A program made the position numbers and the translations under genes. Source: Sambucus nigra (lineage: Eukaryota > Streptophyta > Magnoliopsida > Dipsacales > Adoxaceae). Taken from it: DNA of 64,000 bases. Shown in pieces: positions 10,558 through 22,176 of this stretch. Where the stretch lies: positions 643,830,023 through 643,894,022 of the forward strand of contig OX422208.1 of assembly GCA_949130495.1 (NCBI GenBank), written 5' to 3'. The stretch's first letter is position 1. Each line of letters starts with the position of its first letter. The notes under the pieces were generated by a model. The model had not been told where the DNA came from. It saw only the letters and a program-made list of their open reading frames with translations, and did no database searches.

Positions 10558-11822
10558 TTGTGTTTGCATGTTTGTCATACACTAGTTGTGGCTTCATGAT
10601 ATATATTTTCTAGTGTATTGACATGTACTTTTTGTATAAATTTTGCTTTTGAAATTTTTTGAAAAATACAAAAAGATTTTGTTTTGATAAATTTTTTGAA
10701 AAATTCAAAAAGAGTTTTGTATTTTGTTTGTACCGTTTGTGGATGAACACTTAGGATGATCGCATCACAACATCATTCCATTTTTCATGTGACTATTTGA
10801 TAGTGTTTTGAGACAATATGTTAATTCATCCATGTGCTTTATAATGTTTGGAATCATTAAGATGTACTTAAGTGTTACTTCTTACATGTTTGACTCATAA
10901 TTTCCTTTATTGTACACATGCACGGACTTGTTTGATTATTGTGCTTGTCTTATCACATGTTGGTTGGGTGTTTTCACTTCAATCCTGTTCTTAAAATGAA
11001 CCAAGCGCGATAAAACTTGATCAGAAAGTTGTACATGTAAGAACCGTTTATGAGTTTGGGTGCATTGTTTGAAAACGGTGAAGGGCTACGAAAGATTATT
11101 TTTTATCCTTTGTGATTAAGCCGTCGTTTAAATTGGACCTAAAAAATTGAGAAATTTTATTATATGGGGTCCAAAGAGGTTTTAAAGAGCCATAAAAAAA
11201 ATTTAAAGGCAATAAAAAGAAATTCATGCCAATTATGGGCCAATTAGGTTTTTGCACCAATTCTCCAAAGTTTGAGAATTTAGTTTATACACCTCTAAAA
11301 GAAAATATATATGAGGGAGTTTAGATGGAGAATTAAAATGGGTTTGCACGTCCTTGAAAGTCTTGAAAAAGCGTTAATAGTTTTGGACTTAATGGTGTGT
11401 AAATCACTTTGACTTTGATTTGTTGATTTGCATAAGACGATGTCATCTAAATTCAACAAATTTTACACCTAATGATACTTTTGATGTTCATTCGTTAGGA
11501 GTACACGTATGCATCGTGCACATATGATTGATTGAGTTTATTTACCTATCAAATTTGTTCATACCCATACATTCCATTTCCATGACTTGGTTGTTTGAGT
11601 TTAAATCCATGGTGTGATTTTTGTATCTTATTTTTGTGCAAAAAATTTGAAAAATAAAAAATAGTCTGTGAATGTTTTTTAGATACTCCTTTGCATGCGC
11701 GTAGTTTGATACATGTTTGCTATGCTTTTTTCGTGACACTCCATGTTTTGATTTTTTCTTCTTATCTGTCTATTTGGGGACACCATAAAAAGGGAGAGAA
11801 AGAATTATCATGTAATAGGGGA
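10558..11822 (+). other. Non-coding internal region of array unit 1
   Basis: Colinear with 25056-26316 of unit 2. No coding frame is visible in either copy. It ends at 11822 with GGGGA, the 5-bp duplication flanking the Tat-like insertion, and unit 1 resumes at 22585. Confidence 0.7.
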
Positions 11823-12230
11823 TGTGGGTACCCGAAAATTAGAACTATGGGCCTGGACGAGTAGCCCAGTCCTGGCGGTCCAAAGTCCAGGACCCTCATC
11901 TTTTATGATTTATCCGGTCTCCCCCCACGATCCCATTAAGGGAAGTTATAGGGGAAATGGAAAACATGGAGGAACCCATCACCTCCACTCATCTACATGT
12001 ACATGTATATATTAAACCCTAGGTCCGGGGCAAAAGGACAAGTTGTATTCTCTGTAATCACTCTCCGGAGTATATAGATATAATATTGACTGCACCACCG
12101 TGGACGTAGGCACATCTTGGCTGAACCACATACATCCTTTGTTGTGTGATTATCATCTTATATTCCTTGTTCTTTTCTTGATAATTATTTCTCTCATATT
12201 TATTTGTGTTGCATAATAATTGCATCTACA
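11823..12230 (+). repeat. 5' LTR of Tat-like element
   Basis: 408 bp, TG...CA ends. It contains TATATATTAAACCCTAGG at about 12005 and GAGTATATAGATATAAT at about 12068 as TATA-like elements. The partner LTR is at 22177-22584. Confidence 0.92.
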
Positions 12231-12231
12231 A

Positions 12232-12250
12232 TTGGCGCTGTCTGTGGGAA
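12232..12250 (+). other. Primer-binding site of Tat-like element
   Basis: TTGGCGCTGTCTGTGGGAA follows the 5' LTR after a single A. It resembles the TGGCGCC-type primer sites common in plant Ty3/gypsy elements. The exact tRNA cannot be assigned by eye. Confidence 0.7.
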
Positions 12251-12298
12251 ACGTTCATCTTTCCCTGAGAAGAGCCCACATCAAGAAAGGAGTTTAAG

Positions 12299-13882
12299 AT
12301 GTCTGGCCACAGCAGTAATGCTCCCCAAGCAGGAGATATTCAAGAGCCACCTGCTCCTCGCAGGATTAGGTCTGAAGTCCGACATTTAGATCATAGAGCT
12401 CACCTGGAAAGACCAGCCTCAGAAGAAAGTCAGGGACCAACGAGGTCCACGCAGATATCTAGGTTGATTGATGCGTATGAGGTAATTCTCCACGATCAGA
12501 GGGAGTCTTCTCACAGATATGAGGCTGAGAATGCTCGCTTGAAAAGAAGAATGGAAAGACTGGAGAGGGAGATTTGTCTTGATAATAGGAGACGCCCATA
12601 TCGCACTCCTAGCCCTCAGGCGAGAAAATCTCGCAGTCGAGGAAGGAGCCCTAGGCGAGAATCTCAAAGGGACGAAAGAGGCGACTCAGACAACGACCTC
12701 CGTGAACAGCTGCGAAGAGCTCGCCGCTACCAGAGCCCTGCTCGCAGCGGTGAAAACATACGAAACATGGTCCGCAAGGAAATGGACCAGCATCCCGCTC
12801 ACCACGGAACAAGATCAACTAGAGAGCTCGCGAGGCGACCTCTCAAAACCCAGATGAAGTCGCCTTTTACAAGAGAAATCGAAGAGGAGGAAGCTCCGAA
12901 GAAATTTTCCATTCCAAGGTTCAAGATTTACGACGAAAAGACTGATCCCGTCGATCACGTCAGGCAATACCGATAGTCCATGACCTTCTGGAGTCACCGA
13001 GATGCCCTGATGTGCAGTATTTTCCCCTCGAGCCTTCATGATGTAGCACAGAAGTGGTTCGAAAGGCTCCCCCACCGGTCGATCAAGAAATTCAAATCCC
13101 TAGCCGAACTTTTTACGACCCGATTCATCACCAGTAGCTCCCATCCCAAAAGGATGGATGCTCTACTAACAATGAAGAAAATGCCTCAGGAGACCCTCTG
13201 AGAATACACGAAGAGGTACTGGGAGTTATTCAATGAGATCGAGGACTGCGCGAAGGAAGTGGCAGTGGCCTCCTTCAAAATTGGGCTCCCTAGTTCTTCC
13301 CTCCTCTACCAATCCCAGATGAAGAAGGAAGCTATGACTATTGACGACCTAATGGCCCGAATCGAGAAATACGCAAAGGTAGAAGATGTCACCCGCCCTA
13401 ATACATGAGAAAATGGTCGAGCTAAGCTCACTACCAAGGTAGGTGAGAAAATTGAGAACCAGAGGAAAGGAGGAAAGAACGGAGGCAAAAATGGCTCCAA
13501 GAACGGAGGGAACCAGGACGCATCAAAAGCATTCCATGCAGTCAACACTGTCTTCAAAGAACCAATTTACAAGGTTCTTGCGAAGATCAAGGATGAGCCA
13601 TTCATCAAGTGGCCCAGGAAGATGGGAGGAGATCCCTCGAAGAGGAACAATGCGTTAAAATGTGCTTTTCACAAAGAGGGAGAACACAAGACCGAGCACT
13701 GCAAAGCTCTTAAGTCTCACCTCGAAGAGTTGGCCCAGTCCAGGCATTTTAACGACTTTGTGGAAAAAAGGGCAGAGAAAGTGACTGCCAACAGAGAGAT
13801 GAGACCCGATAATGTGCTGGAGGATGATGCTGGACACGAGTTCGCCGTAATTCACGGAGTATCTGACGTCAAGCAGATATAA
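12299..13882 (+). pseudogene. Tat-like gag
   Basis: One frame from the Met at 12299 runs through stops at 12974 (TAG), 13199 (TGA), 13406 (TGA) and 13880 (TAA). The N-terminal region is Arg/Glu-rich with a coiled-coil-like stretch (YEAENARLKRRMERLEREI). The capsid part follows from about 12890 (KKFSIPRFKIYDEKTDPVDHV), and then WFERLPHRSIKKF, ELFTTRFI and MKKMPQETL as in Retrotrans_gag (PF03732). A zinc-binding motif, CAFHKEGEHKTEHC, sits at 13661-13702. Each stop becomes a sense codon typical at that place (CAG, CGA, CGA, CAA) if its T is read as C. The gene would package element RNA, and this copy is inactive. Confidence 0.85.
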
Positions 13883-14026
13883 GGGAACTCAACTCGAATG
13901 GATATGAAAAAACTTACAGCGGTAATGCAGGCTTTTCAAATCGATCCAACAAAGTCACAGTCAGGAAAGCGTCGATGAGCAGAGAACGTCAACTATAACA
14001 AGCATATTATTTTCACGGATGAAGAT

Positions 14027-14380
14027 TTGATAGGAGTAAGGACCCCACATCATGATGCCCTGGTCATTACACTCAGGATAGCCAGCTTTGACATCGACAA
14101 GCTGCTCGTTGATCAAGGAAGTTCATCCGAAGTAATGTACCTCGACCTATTCAGGAAATTGAAGTTGAGCGTCGCCGACCTAAAGGAAGCTATTGTTCCT
14201 TTGGTCAGCTTCGCTGGAAAAATAACCATGCCCCTAGGAAAGATAGTGCTGCCAGTTCGTACCAGGAATGTCTCCAAGATGATTGAGTTTTTGGTAGTTG
14301 ACATCGAATCACCATACCAGGCCATCCTCGGCAGAGGGTGGATTCATGCAATGAAAGCCGTCTCCTCGACCTACCATTAG
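14027..14380 (+). pseudogene. Tat-like aspartic protease domain
   Basis: In the same frame as gag after stops at 13880 and 13976, the stretch reads DKLLVDQGSSSEVMYLDLF, the retropepsin active-site region. It has D-Q-G rather than the more usual D-(S/T/N)-G, so one catalytic-loop position is altered. VDIESPYQAILGRGWIHAM near the end is the conserved YNAILGRPWL-like segment of Ty3 proteases. The frame ends at a TAG at 14378 where CAG is expected. Confidence 0.8.
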
Positions 14381-14599
14381 AAACTCAAGTATGTAATCGA
14401 GCGAGGAGTAATGAAGATCCACGGTGACCAAGTGATGGCGAGGAAGTGCTTCATAGTAGCCATCCAACCAAAGCCAGAGAAGAAAAAAAAGCCAACCCAG
14501 CGAGAAAGTTGAAGAGGGTGTAATACCTTCTAAATAGCAACTAAAGTATGGAAGACCAGGAGTAGAGGAGACCAGGCTCCTCCCCTCCTAGCGTGTCAT

Positions 14600-16045
14600 C
14601 GAGGACCTGGTAGAAGTTATAGCCGAAGTTGGTGACAGTAGCAGATTCTTCTTGATTGGAGCATCTCTCACCGACCAAGAACAGAAGGAGTTGACGACCT
14701 TGCTTAGACACAACGTAGATGTTTTTGCATGGGAACCATACGAGCTGCCTGGAATTGATCCTGATATGGTATGTCATCAGCTGCACGTCGACCCCACATT
14801 CAAGACAGTCACCCAGAAGGCACAAAGAACTGCACCCGAGAAGGCTAAAGCGGTCGAAAAGGAAGTCGAAAAACTGCTGGATGCAGGATCCATGCGGGAA
14901 GTTCAATTCCCCAAGTGGTTGTCCAACCCAGTAGTAGTTCCGAAGAACAATGGGAAGTGGAGAGTTTGCATCGACTTCACTGACCTCAACAAAGCATGCC
15001 CTAAGGATAGTTTCACCCTCCCAAAGATAGACCAACTAGTAGATGCCACTGCAGCTCACGAGCGAATGAGTTTCCTAGATGAATACTCGGGATATCACCA
15101 GATCCCCTTGTATGCCCCAGACCAGGACAAAATGACGTTCATCACGACAGTTGGGTTATATTGCTACAAGGTCATGCCATTTGGGCTCAAGAATGCGGGG
15201 GCAACCTATCATCGGCTGGTCACAAGAATGTTAAAGGATCAAATGGGAGACACAATGGAGGTCTACATCGATGACATGCTCGTTAAGAGCAAGAAGAAAG
15301 TAAATCACCTCTCAGACCTGTCAAAGACCTTCAAAATCCTCAGGAAGTACCGAATGAAGCTTAATGCGAGCAAGTGTTCCTTGGTGTCCAGTCAGGAAAA
15401 TTTCTTGGATACTTGGTCAGTAAGAGAGGCATAGAAGCTAATCCGAACCAGATCGATGCAATCAACAGGGTACAACCCCCTCGAACAGTCCGGGACGTGC
15501 AGAAGCTCACTGGAATGCTCGCTGCCTTAAATAGCTTCATTTCCAAATCCTCCGAGAAGTGCAAGCCTTTTTTCTAGATTCTAAAAGGGAGTAAACGGAT
15601 AGAATGGAGCCTGGACTGCTCACGAGCTTTGGATGAGCTCAAGTCCTACTTAAGCTCTCCACGGATGCTTATCATACCACAACAAATGAATTCTTTGTAC
15701 TTGTACCTCTCGGTATCCAATCACACTGTCAGCTCGGCGTTAATATACGAGGTCGCAGGAATCCAACACCCCGTTTACTATACGAGCAAGACCTTATTAG
15801 ACGACAAGAAAAGGTACATGCCATTGGAGAAGCTCGCCTTTGCACTGTTAATATCCTCGAGGAAACTGAAGCATTATTTCGAAGCTCATACTATCATCGT
15901 CCTTACATCGTATCCCCTCAAGGCAGTCCTAAGGAAAGCAGATTTGTCGGGCAGATTGTCTAAGTGGTTAGTCGAGCTGGGCCGGTTTGACATCCAATTT
16001 CAACCAAGGACCGCTATCAAGGGTCAGATCCTCGCGATTTCATAG
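14600..16045 (+). pseudogene. Tat-like reverse transcriptase and first RNase H
   Basis: The frame differs from gag/protease. RT motifs in order are VDVFAWEPYELPGID, AGSMREVQFPKWLSNPVVV, WRVCIDFTDLNKACPKDSF, SGYHQIPLY, MPFGLKNAGATY and the catalytic VYIDDMLVKS (near 15264). A one-base deletion near 15380 (after SKCS) shifts the frame, which resumes as FLGVQSGKFLGYLVSKRGI. A TAG stop lies at 15575. The connecting RNase H region has PVYYTSKTL and LEKLAFALLISSRKLKHYF and ends in a second one-base deletion near 16035. The gene copies element RNA into DNA when intact. Confidence 0.88.
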
Positions 16046-16520
16046 CCGAATTCACGGGCAAAGAACTCCCCGACCAACCTCAACCAACAAAGCAAAAGGA
16101 GAACCCAACAACAGTGGAAACCTGGAAACTATTCGTTGATGGAGCCTCCAATTCAAAGGGGGCAGGCGTAGGCATTGTTCTCATCACCCCAGAAAACACC
16201 ATCCTTGAGCAAGGAATCAGGATTAGATTTGCAGCTTCTAATAACGAAGCAGAGTACGAAGCCCTAATAGCTGGTCTCCAAAAGGCGCAAACTTTGGGAG
16301 CAAAACGTTTACAGGTGTTCGGCGATTCTCAACTAGTCTCCAATCAGATAAGTGGAGATTACAACGCGAAGGATGAAAGAATGGCAACCTACCTCGCCCT
16401 GGTGAGAAAACTAATGATGAGCTTTGAGGAGATCAACATCCAGCAGTTTCCTAGAGGGCAAAACGGTCATGCCGACGCCTTAGCATCCCTAAGCTCGGTA
16501 GTTGATTCTAGCCTTAAAAG
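16046..16520 (+). pseudogene. Second, archaeal-type RNase H (aRNH) of Tat lineage
   Basis: [20 protein letters not shown] supplies the first catalytic Asp, [13 protein letters not shown] the Glu and [16 protein letters not shown] the second Asp. [16 protein letters not shown] closes the fold. This extra RNase H located between the canonical RNase H and integrase is the feature that defines the Tat clade (established knowledge). The domain itself has no internal stop. Confidence 0.88.
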
Positions 16521-16689
16521 GGTCATTCCCATCGATTTCCTCATTTGTCCAAGCATTAACCACAACAGCAAGCTGACAAACGTGGAACAAATACTCCAGG
16601 TGGGATCAGCCCCCAGCTGGATGGACCCCTTAAAAGACTATTTAAAGGAGGGCACACTCCCAGAGGATAAGAAAACCGCCCACCAGATA

Positions 16690-17858
16690 AGAGTCAAAGC
16701 TGCTCGCTTTCACTTATCCACAGGAGGCGACTTGTATAAGAAGTCCTTCTCCGGTCCCTACCTTAGATGCGTTCACCCATGCGATGTCGAGCAAGTGCTA
16801 CGCGAGATTCACGAAGGAATCTGTGGAAGTCATGCCGGAGGAAGGTCTCTAGCCTTTCGAGCAATGAAGGAAGGCTATTGGTGGACATATATGCAAAAGG
16901 ACTCCGCAGTATATGTCCATAAATGCCCGAAATGCCAACTTCACGCTCCAATGGTCCACCAACCCGCCAGCGACCTAAAATCCCTGACCAGCCCATGGCC
17001 CTTCTCCCAATGGGGAATGGACGTCATGGGACCACTACCCACTGCTACCGGCAATCACAAATACCTGTTGGTTGCAATTGACTACTTCACCAAATGGATC
17101 GAGGAAGAACCATTGGCAAACATCTGAGACGCTGATATAATAAGGTTCATATGGAGGAATATAATCACTCAATTCGGAATCCTCAGAACCATCATCACTG
17201 ATAATGGAACACAATTCGAGAGTGGCCCCTTTAAGAACTTCTGTAACGAACACGGGATCAGGCACAACTTTAGTTCGGTGGCCTACCCTCAGAGCAATGG
17301 GCAAGCAGAAGCTTCCAACAAAACTATGATCGATGGATTGAAGAAGCGATTAGAGCGAGCTAGAGACGCATGGGAAACTGAGCTACCCCATGTCCTATGG
17401 GCATACCGAACAACTCCTCGGCGAGCAATAGGAGAAACCCCATTTTTGCTAACATATGGCATGGAAGCAGTCATTCCACTAGAATCGGGTTTGCCAACAA
17501 TGAGTTCCGACCTTGTCGACCAAGGCTAGAATGATGAGGGGTTGCTCGCTGAACTCGACCTCGCCAATGAGCGTAGAGAACTTGCCCTAGTGAAGCTTGC
17601 GATCTATCAGCAATAGCTCGCAAAGCATTACCACAAAAGGGTTAACCCGAAAAGATTCCAAATTGGGGACTATGTTCTAAGGAAAGTCCTGAGCAACACA
17701 GTAAGGTCATCAGACGGCAAGCTAGGCCCAAACTGGGAAGGACCCTTTAAACTAACTAAGGATGACCTGCAAGGTGCCTATCATTTGGAAACGATGGAGG
17801 GCAGAGAGATACCACGAGCATGGAACGCAGCTAATCTCAAAAAATTATATTTTTAGAT
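16690..17858 (+). pseudogene. Tat-like integrase
   Basis: The HHCC zinc-binding part lies at about 16780-16940 ([19 protein letters not shown] ... HKCPKCQLH). The catalytic core has GMDVMGP (first Asp near 17020), TDNGTQF (second Asp near 17200) and GQAEASNK (Glu near 17308). WAYRTTPR and ETPFLLTYGMEAVIP follow, then the C-terminal GPNWEGPFKL.....GAYHL. Stops occur at 17125 (TGA), 17527 (TAG) and 17614 (TAG). The product would insert the cDNA. Confidence 0.88.
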
Positions 17859-18652
17859 TCTCAAGGAATTTTATTATTGAATCTTTTTCTTGTATTTTTT
17901 ATGTGAAAGGACAGTTCATTCCCCTTATTACTAATGAAATCAGTAACTGCATTTTATCACACATCTTTTCCAAATCACAGGCATGATGGTTGATGTAGCA
18001 GGGGAATACCCCTCCTCAGATCATCGTCATGAAACACGAGAGACCTCTTAGCATTGCCCCTGACAATATATAAAGCCCTACAGAGGATTCTTAGGCAATG
18101 CGACCAGATTTTATACTGTCCATCAAACCTACTTTGGTTGAGCAAAATCCTGATCGGATAAAGACATCCAATACCAGGTGTGCCCTCGCCAATTGCCCTA
18201 CTTAGGCCTAAGGGAGTGTGACGACACAACCTAAAAGGTAAAATGGGCATAACGGTATTTTAGTATTATACTGGACTGGGGGGACACTTGCATGACAAAA
18301 CAAAAAGGATTATGAAGCAGCAAGAATATAAAAAGATTGAATGAACACGTTTAGTCGGCAAAATTGCCCAAAACACGAACTTTTCATTAATCTGTTATAT
18401 TTACAACAATGATAATACATGTTTAGTCGACGAAGCTCGCCCAAAGCATTTACATTATCAAAAAAGACAAAAGAATAACAACTTGTTATATTTACAACAA
18501 TGATAATACATGTTTAGTCGGCGAAGTTCGCCCAAAGCGTTTACATTATCAAAAGAATAACAACTTGAAAAAATTAAAGAAGGTGGAAGCCTCCGAACAA
18601 GATAATCATCCACCCTAGCTCTTCGTCCGTCATCAGGAGGGGGGACCAGCTC
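17859..18652 (+). repeat. Tat-like spacer with 92-bp tandem repeats
   Basis: Between the end of integrase and the antisense ORFs there is no sense coding. From about 18350 to 18570 a unit recurs (TGTTATATTTACAACAATGA, TAATACATGTTTAGTCG, CGAAG.TCGCCCAAAGC, TTTACATTATCAAAA). Landmarks are at about 18391 and 18483 (period about 92), with a third partial copy at 18350. Hypervariable 3' untranslated regions with satellite-like repeats are known for Tat/Ogre elements. Confidence 0.75.
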
Positions 18653-19498
18653 TTACACAACCTCATCTGCGTCCAACTCTAATAGTTGCCGAGGAATAGC
18701 ATCAATGGGGATCCATCGATCATCCCTCCTGAATGGGTTGGGCATCAGAGTGGAGGAGGACATCTCGTGACGATACCATAACACCGAATTCCTCGGGACC
18801 TGAAGCTCTTTCAAGGAACTCAACCACCCTCTGATGAAAGAAAGTTCCTCGAGCTCGGATGGTCTTATAGGAGCATCTAACCAGCCTTGATCATGACCGT
18901 CAGCCCACGCTTGTCGAGGATTCTTGAATAAGTGCCGCAATCGGGTAACGTCCCTTTGAAGCCCAGCAGCAATTACATATGCTCGCCGGACATCATCACG
19001 GAGCTCTTCCATCTCCTTATCACGCTGTTCTTCTGCTTCCTTATTCCTACCCCTGATGCTCCTACCAGCTTGCGGGAGGGGAGGACGAGTGGAACCTCGT
19101 GGCATAGAAGGAGTATGTCCAGCTCACGAAGACGAGGAGCCTTGCAGAACTGTTGAAATAGTGCTCAGCGCATGCTCTCTAAGTTGCAAGACTTCCCTCC
19201 TCAGGTTTTCATTCTCCTGCTGCAGGAACTCCCCAACTTGGTTTATCTCGGTGGCCTCTAGTAACCTTGCTCTCAGTACATTGACTTCCTCTTGTACAGA
19301 GGCACCAATGCCTTCCATCTCCTGGAGCATGTTCTTCAGCTTAGCCACTAGATCGGACTGCTCCTTATACTTTTGATTCCTTGACCTGAGAGATTTGCAA
19401 AGCCTAACAAAGGCCTGAAGAACCTGAGGACTGGCATTGGGACCAAGAGTCCTGCCTAATTGAGATGTGGCAGGAATATACTCTTCTACATCAGTCAA
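18653..19498 (-). pseudogene. Antisense ORF B of Tat-like element (coiled-coil protein)
   Basis: A single minus-strand frame of about 281 residues starts MTDVEEYIPATSQLGRTLG. It is broken only by a TGA at 19124, where reading C for T gives Arg (SSSSRAGHTPS). It is rich in heptad-like segments (LRSRNQKYKEQSDLVAKLK, FLQQENENLRREVLQLREH, RDKEMEELRDDVRRAY), then LFKNPRQAWADGHDQGWLDA and a C-terminal IPIDAIPRQLLELDADEV. I do not recognise a named family. A coding strand opposite to gag-pol, with almost no lesions, suggests a gene that was under selection until recently. Confidence 0.6.
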
Positions 19499-19645
19499 CT
19501 AAAAGACATAAAAGGGCAATGGAAAGAAAAATCAATCAATGCACTGGAAAAAGAAGCCTTTTCATTGCATTGATAAAAGTCAAGTATATCGAGAAGAAAT
19601 TGGAAAAATTACAAGCAGAAGTACAAAAATAGTCCTAAAAGAAGA

Positions 19646-21795
19646 TTAACTAGAAACCTCAGGCTTCCCAGAGGTGGTTGGCTGCTTCCCCTTGTCAGTA
19701 GCAGCAGAGGCATCCCCCTCTACAGGGATGCCCTCATTCGCCTGGGTCGGACCAGCATCGGCAGGAATTGTCTGGGAGGCAAGATCAACACCCTCGATGG
19801 CTGGGGAAGGGGCTTCTTAGTCCACAGTTGGCCTCGGACCCGGGTCATTCTCATCGAATAGAGGAGATTCAATATCAACACCAACAGCTAAGAGGGCCTT
19901 GTTCCAGCCCTTCTTGAAGTTCAAACGGCTGATGTAGCCTATCTGAACTTCGGCGTCTTCATAAGCAGCAGTCCACCCGGAGTTGTATGAATCCTCCTTG
20001 ACGGTGGCTACCTGGGACTCTTTCTCCTTTAACTGCTCGGTCAGAGCCTTGTTCTCCTATATGACACCCATCTTGCTCGAGCAGACTAGGTCATAGGCCT
20101 GCCTCAGCTCGCTCAGCTCCTTAACCGTCGCATCCCTCTCTCGATTAGAATTGATGAGGTCCAGATTAGAGGAAGCTCGGGCGGCATCAAAAACCTTCAA
20201 ATCAACCTCCAACTAAGAACCCCTGACTTCCAGAGCAGACTTCTGCTGCTCCAGCTCGCCATTCCTTCTCACCAAGTCGTCGTGAGAACGGTAGAGCACG
20301 ACGAAGTCAGTCACAAACTGCCAAAAATAAAGAAGAGATCAAGAAGGAGAAATAACTAAAACTTGTTAAGGAGTTGAAAAATGGAGAGGATCTTACCAAG
20401 GCTAGCCTCTGGCTAGCTTTTAGGGCCAATTGATCAGACCCCAGCGCCCTCTGGAGATCTGCAGGAAGAACTACCCTCTCAAGCAGTGCAGGTGCCAGCT
20501 GAGGAGAAATGAAAACTAAGGCCCCCTCGGGCAAAGCAGACATCGGGACCAAGGCTTACCCAGCCTTCGTCCTCGACTCCATCTTTCTCCTCTCTTCCTC
20601 TTTCTCCCTCTCCATCCTCTTCCTCTCCTCCATACTCTTCTTTTCCTCCACCTTCTTTCTTTCCTCCTCCTTTTTCCTCTCCCTCTCTCTCACATGCTCT
20701 TCCTCTCTTGCTCCTGAGTAGAAGACTGAGAACCAGTAGCCACGACCCCTGAAGTGGACTTTTGTTTCTTTGACCTTTGTGCAAGGAGCACGTGGTCCTC
20801 ATCATCATCGTCTCTAATTAGGTTCTTCCTTAGAGGTATTTCTTCACCTGAACTGCTGGAAGTGCTCGACGATCCTCGAGCTTCAGAATCCTCTTCACAG
20901 TCAGAAGAACTGCTACTGTCAGAGCTCCCTTCACCCAAATTACTCACAGCTCCTACATGCTCACTCTCAGAGCTCCTCTCCTATTCGTCCAACTGGATAG
21001 GCTCAGCAGTCGTCTCTCCGAAAGAATCAAACTCTGGAACACTATCCACAGGCCGTGCTATGAAGCTGGAGCCTACGTTCTTATACTTGAGCAAAAAGGC
21101 AGCAGACCTGGGATGCTCTCCGTCACCCAAAGGCTCCCTGATATTCCAAGCTTTCACCAACTCCGAGATACGAACCTCGCTGAGAGAAGGCTCCCAATTC
21201 TTTGTCCTTATTGTGGAAGAAAAAGAAAAGAGGGGTTAGAAAAGTCACAAATCAGCAAAAGTTGAAACAACAATACAATGTCTACCTATATATTCCTCTC
21301 CGTAGAAAGGAACAGAGAACCTCTCAGACCTCGACACTTCAAACTGGGGAGGGAACTGCCAATTCCGAGGAAACCCTCTTTCCAGTAGTCCTTGTGGGAA
21401 TCAGGTAGGTTTACTACCAATACCCTATCAGGACTCCTAGCTTTGAGATATAAGCACCTGAACTAGTTCGAGAAAAGGAATAACAGAAATAGATCTCGAC
21501 AAGTCCTAACCTAGTACCATACAACTGGTTTATTCTGTGGATGCCATTTACTATCTTCCACACATTAGGCGAGCACTGTGTGGGAACAATATTGAAATAG
21601 CCAAAGAAATGCAAAAATAGATCATTAGGGGGAAAATTAAGTCCCCCCTGGGAAAGCAACAAAACATGGATCCAGTGGGCATCCTCTATATCCCTAATAT
21701 TCCTAGGAGGGGAGGCACAACATTCAATATCTACCCACTCAGGAATGTTGTAGAACTTCCTGAATTCAGAGATTGACCTATTTCCAATCTTCGCC
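19646..21795 (-). pseudogene. Antisense gene A of Tat-like element (PF04195-type), spliced
   Basis: The start at 21795 is chosen because the old copy begins at the aligned Met (2992). Exon 1 has SEFRKFYNIPEW, LLSQGGLNFPPNDLFLHFFG and CSPNVWKIVNG, the PF04195 ('putative gypsy type transposon') core. A one-base deletion near 21447 breaks it. The frame continues as ARSPDRVLVVNLPDSHKDYW. A small intron at about 21210-21282 has GT-AG ends in both copies. Exon 2 starts near KNWEPSLSEVRISELVKAWN, then an acidic Ser-rich tract, a Lys/Glu-rich part, coiled-coil segments, and a C-terminal SGWTAAYEDAEVQIGYISRL typical of this family, with a stop at 19646. Further introns are likely (near 20300-20400). 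Several stops are present. Its role in the element is not established. Confidence 0.65.
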
Positions 21796-22163
21796 ATTGA
21801 AAAACTCAAGAAAATTTACAAACCAAAGAGAAAGTGCAAAGAAAGGGCACGAGAAACTTACAAAATAGAAGATCGGTTCAAGTGATGAATAAGCACGAGC
21901 TCAAGACGACTAAGAAGCAATGGGAATGAGGATTAAGAGAAGAAGGTACGAGGTGCTAGAGTTCTCAGAAGAAGGAAGAGAAGTAGAAAGGCTGAAGCGA
22001 CGAAAGAAAAAGTGGCTATCCCAACAAGCCTTCAATTCTAATCATAGCGCACAAATAGCGAAGCGGGTGCCGCCAAAGCAACTTCACAGTTTTCGAAGAA
22101 TCGCAAATCAGCCATAATGGCTGATCATTTAAATCCACTGGACCCGTAAACATGACCCAACGA

Positions 22164-22176
22164 ATTTAGGGGCAAT
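22164..22176 (+). other. Purine tract before 3' LTR of Tat-like element
   Basis: TTTAGGGGCAA lies immediately 5' of the 3' LTR start (TTGTGGG). It is short and imperfect as a polypurine tract but is in the expected place. Confidence 0.5.
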
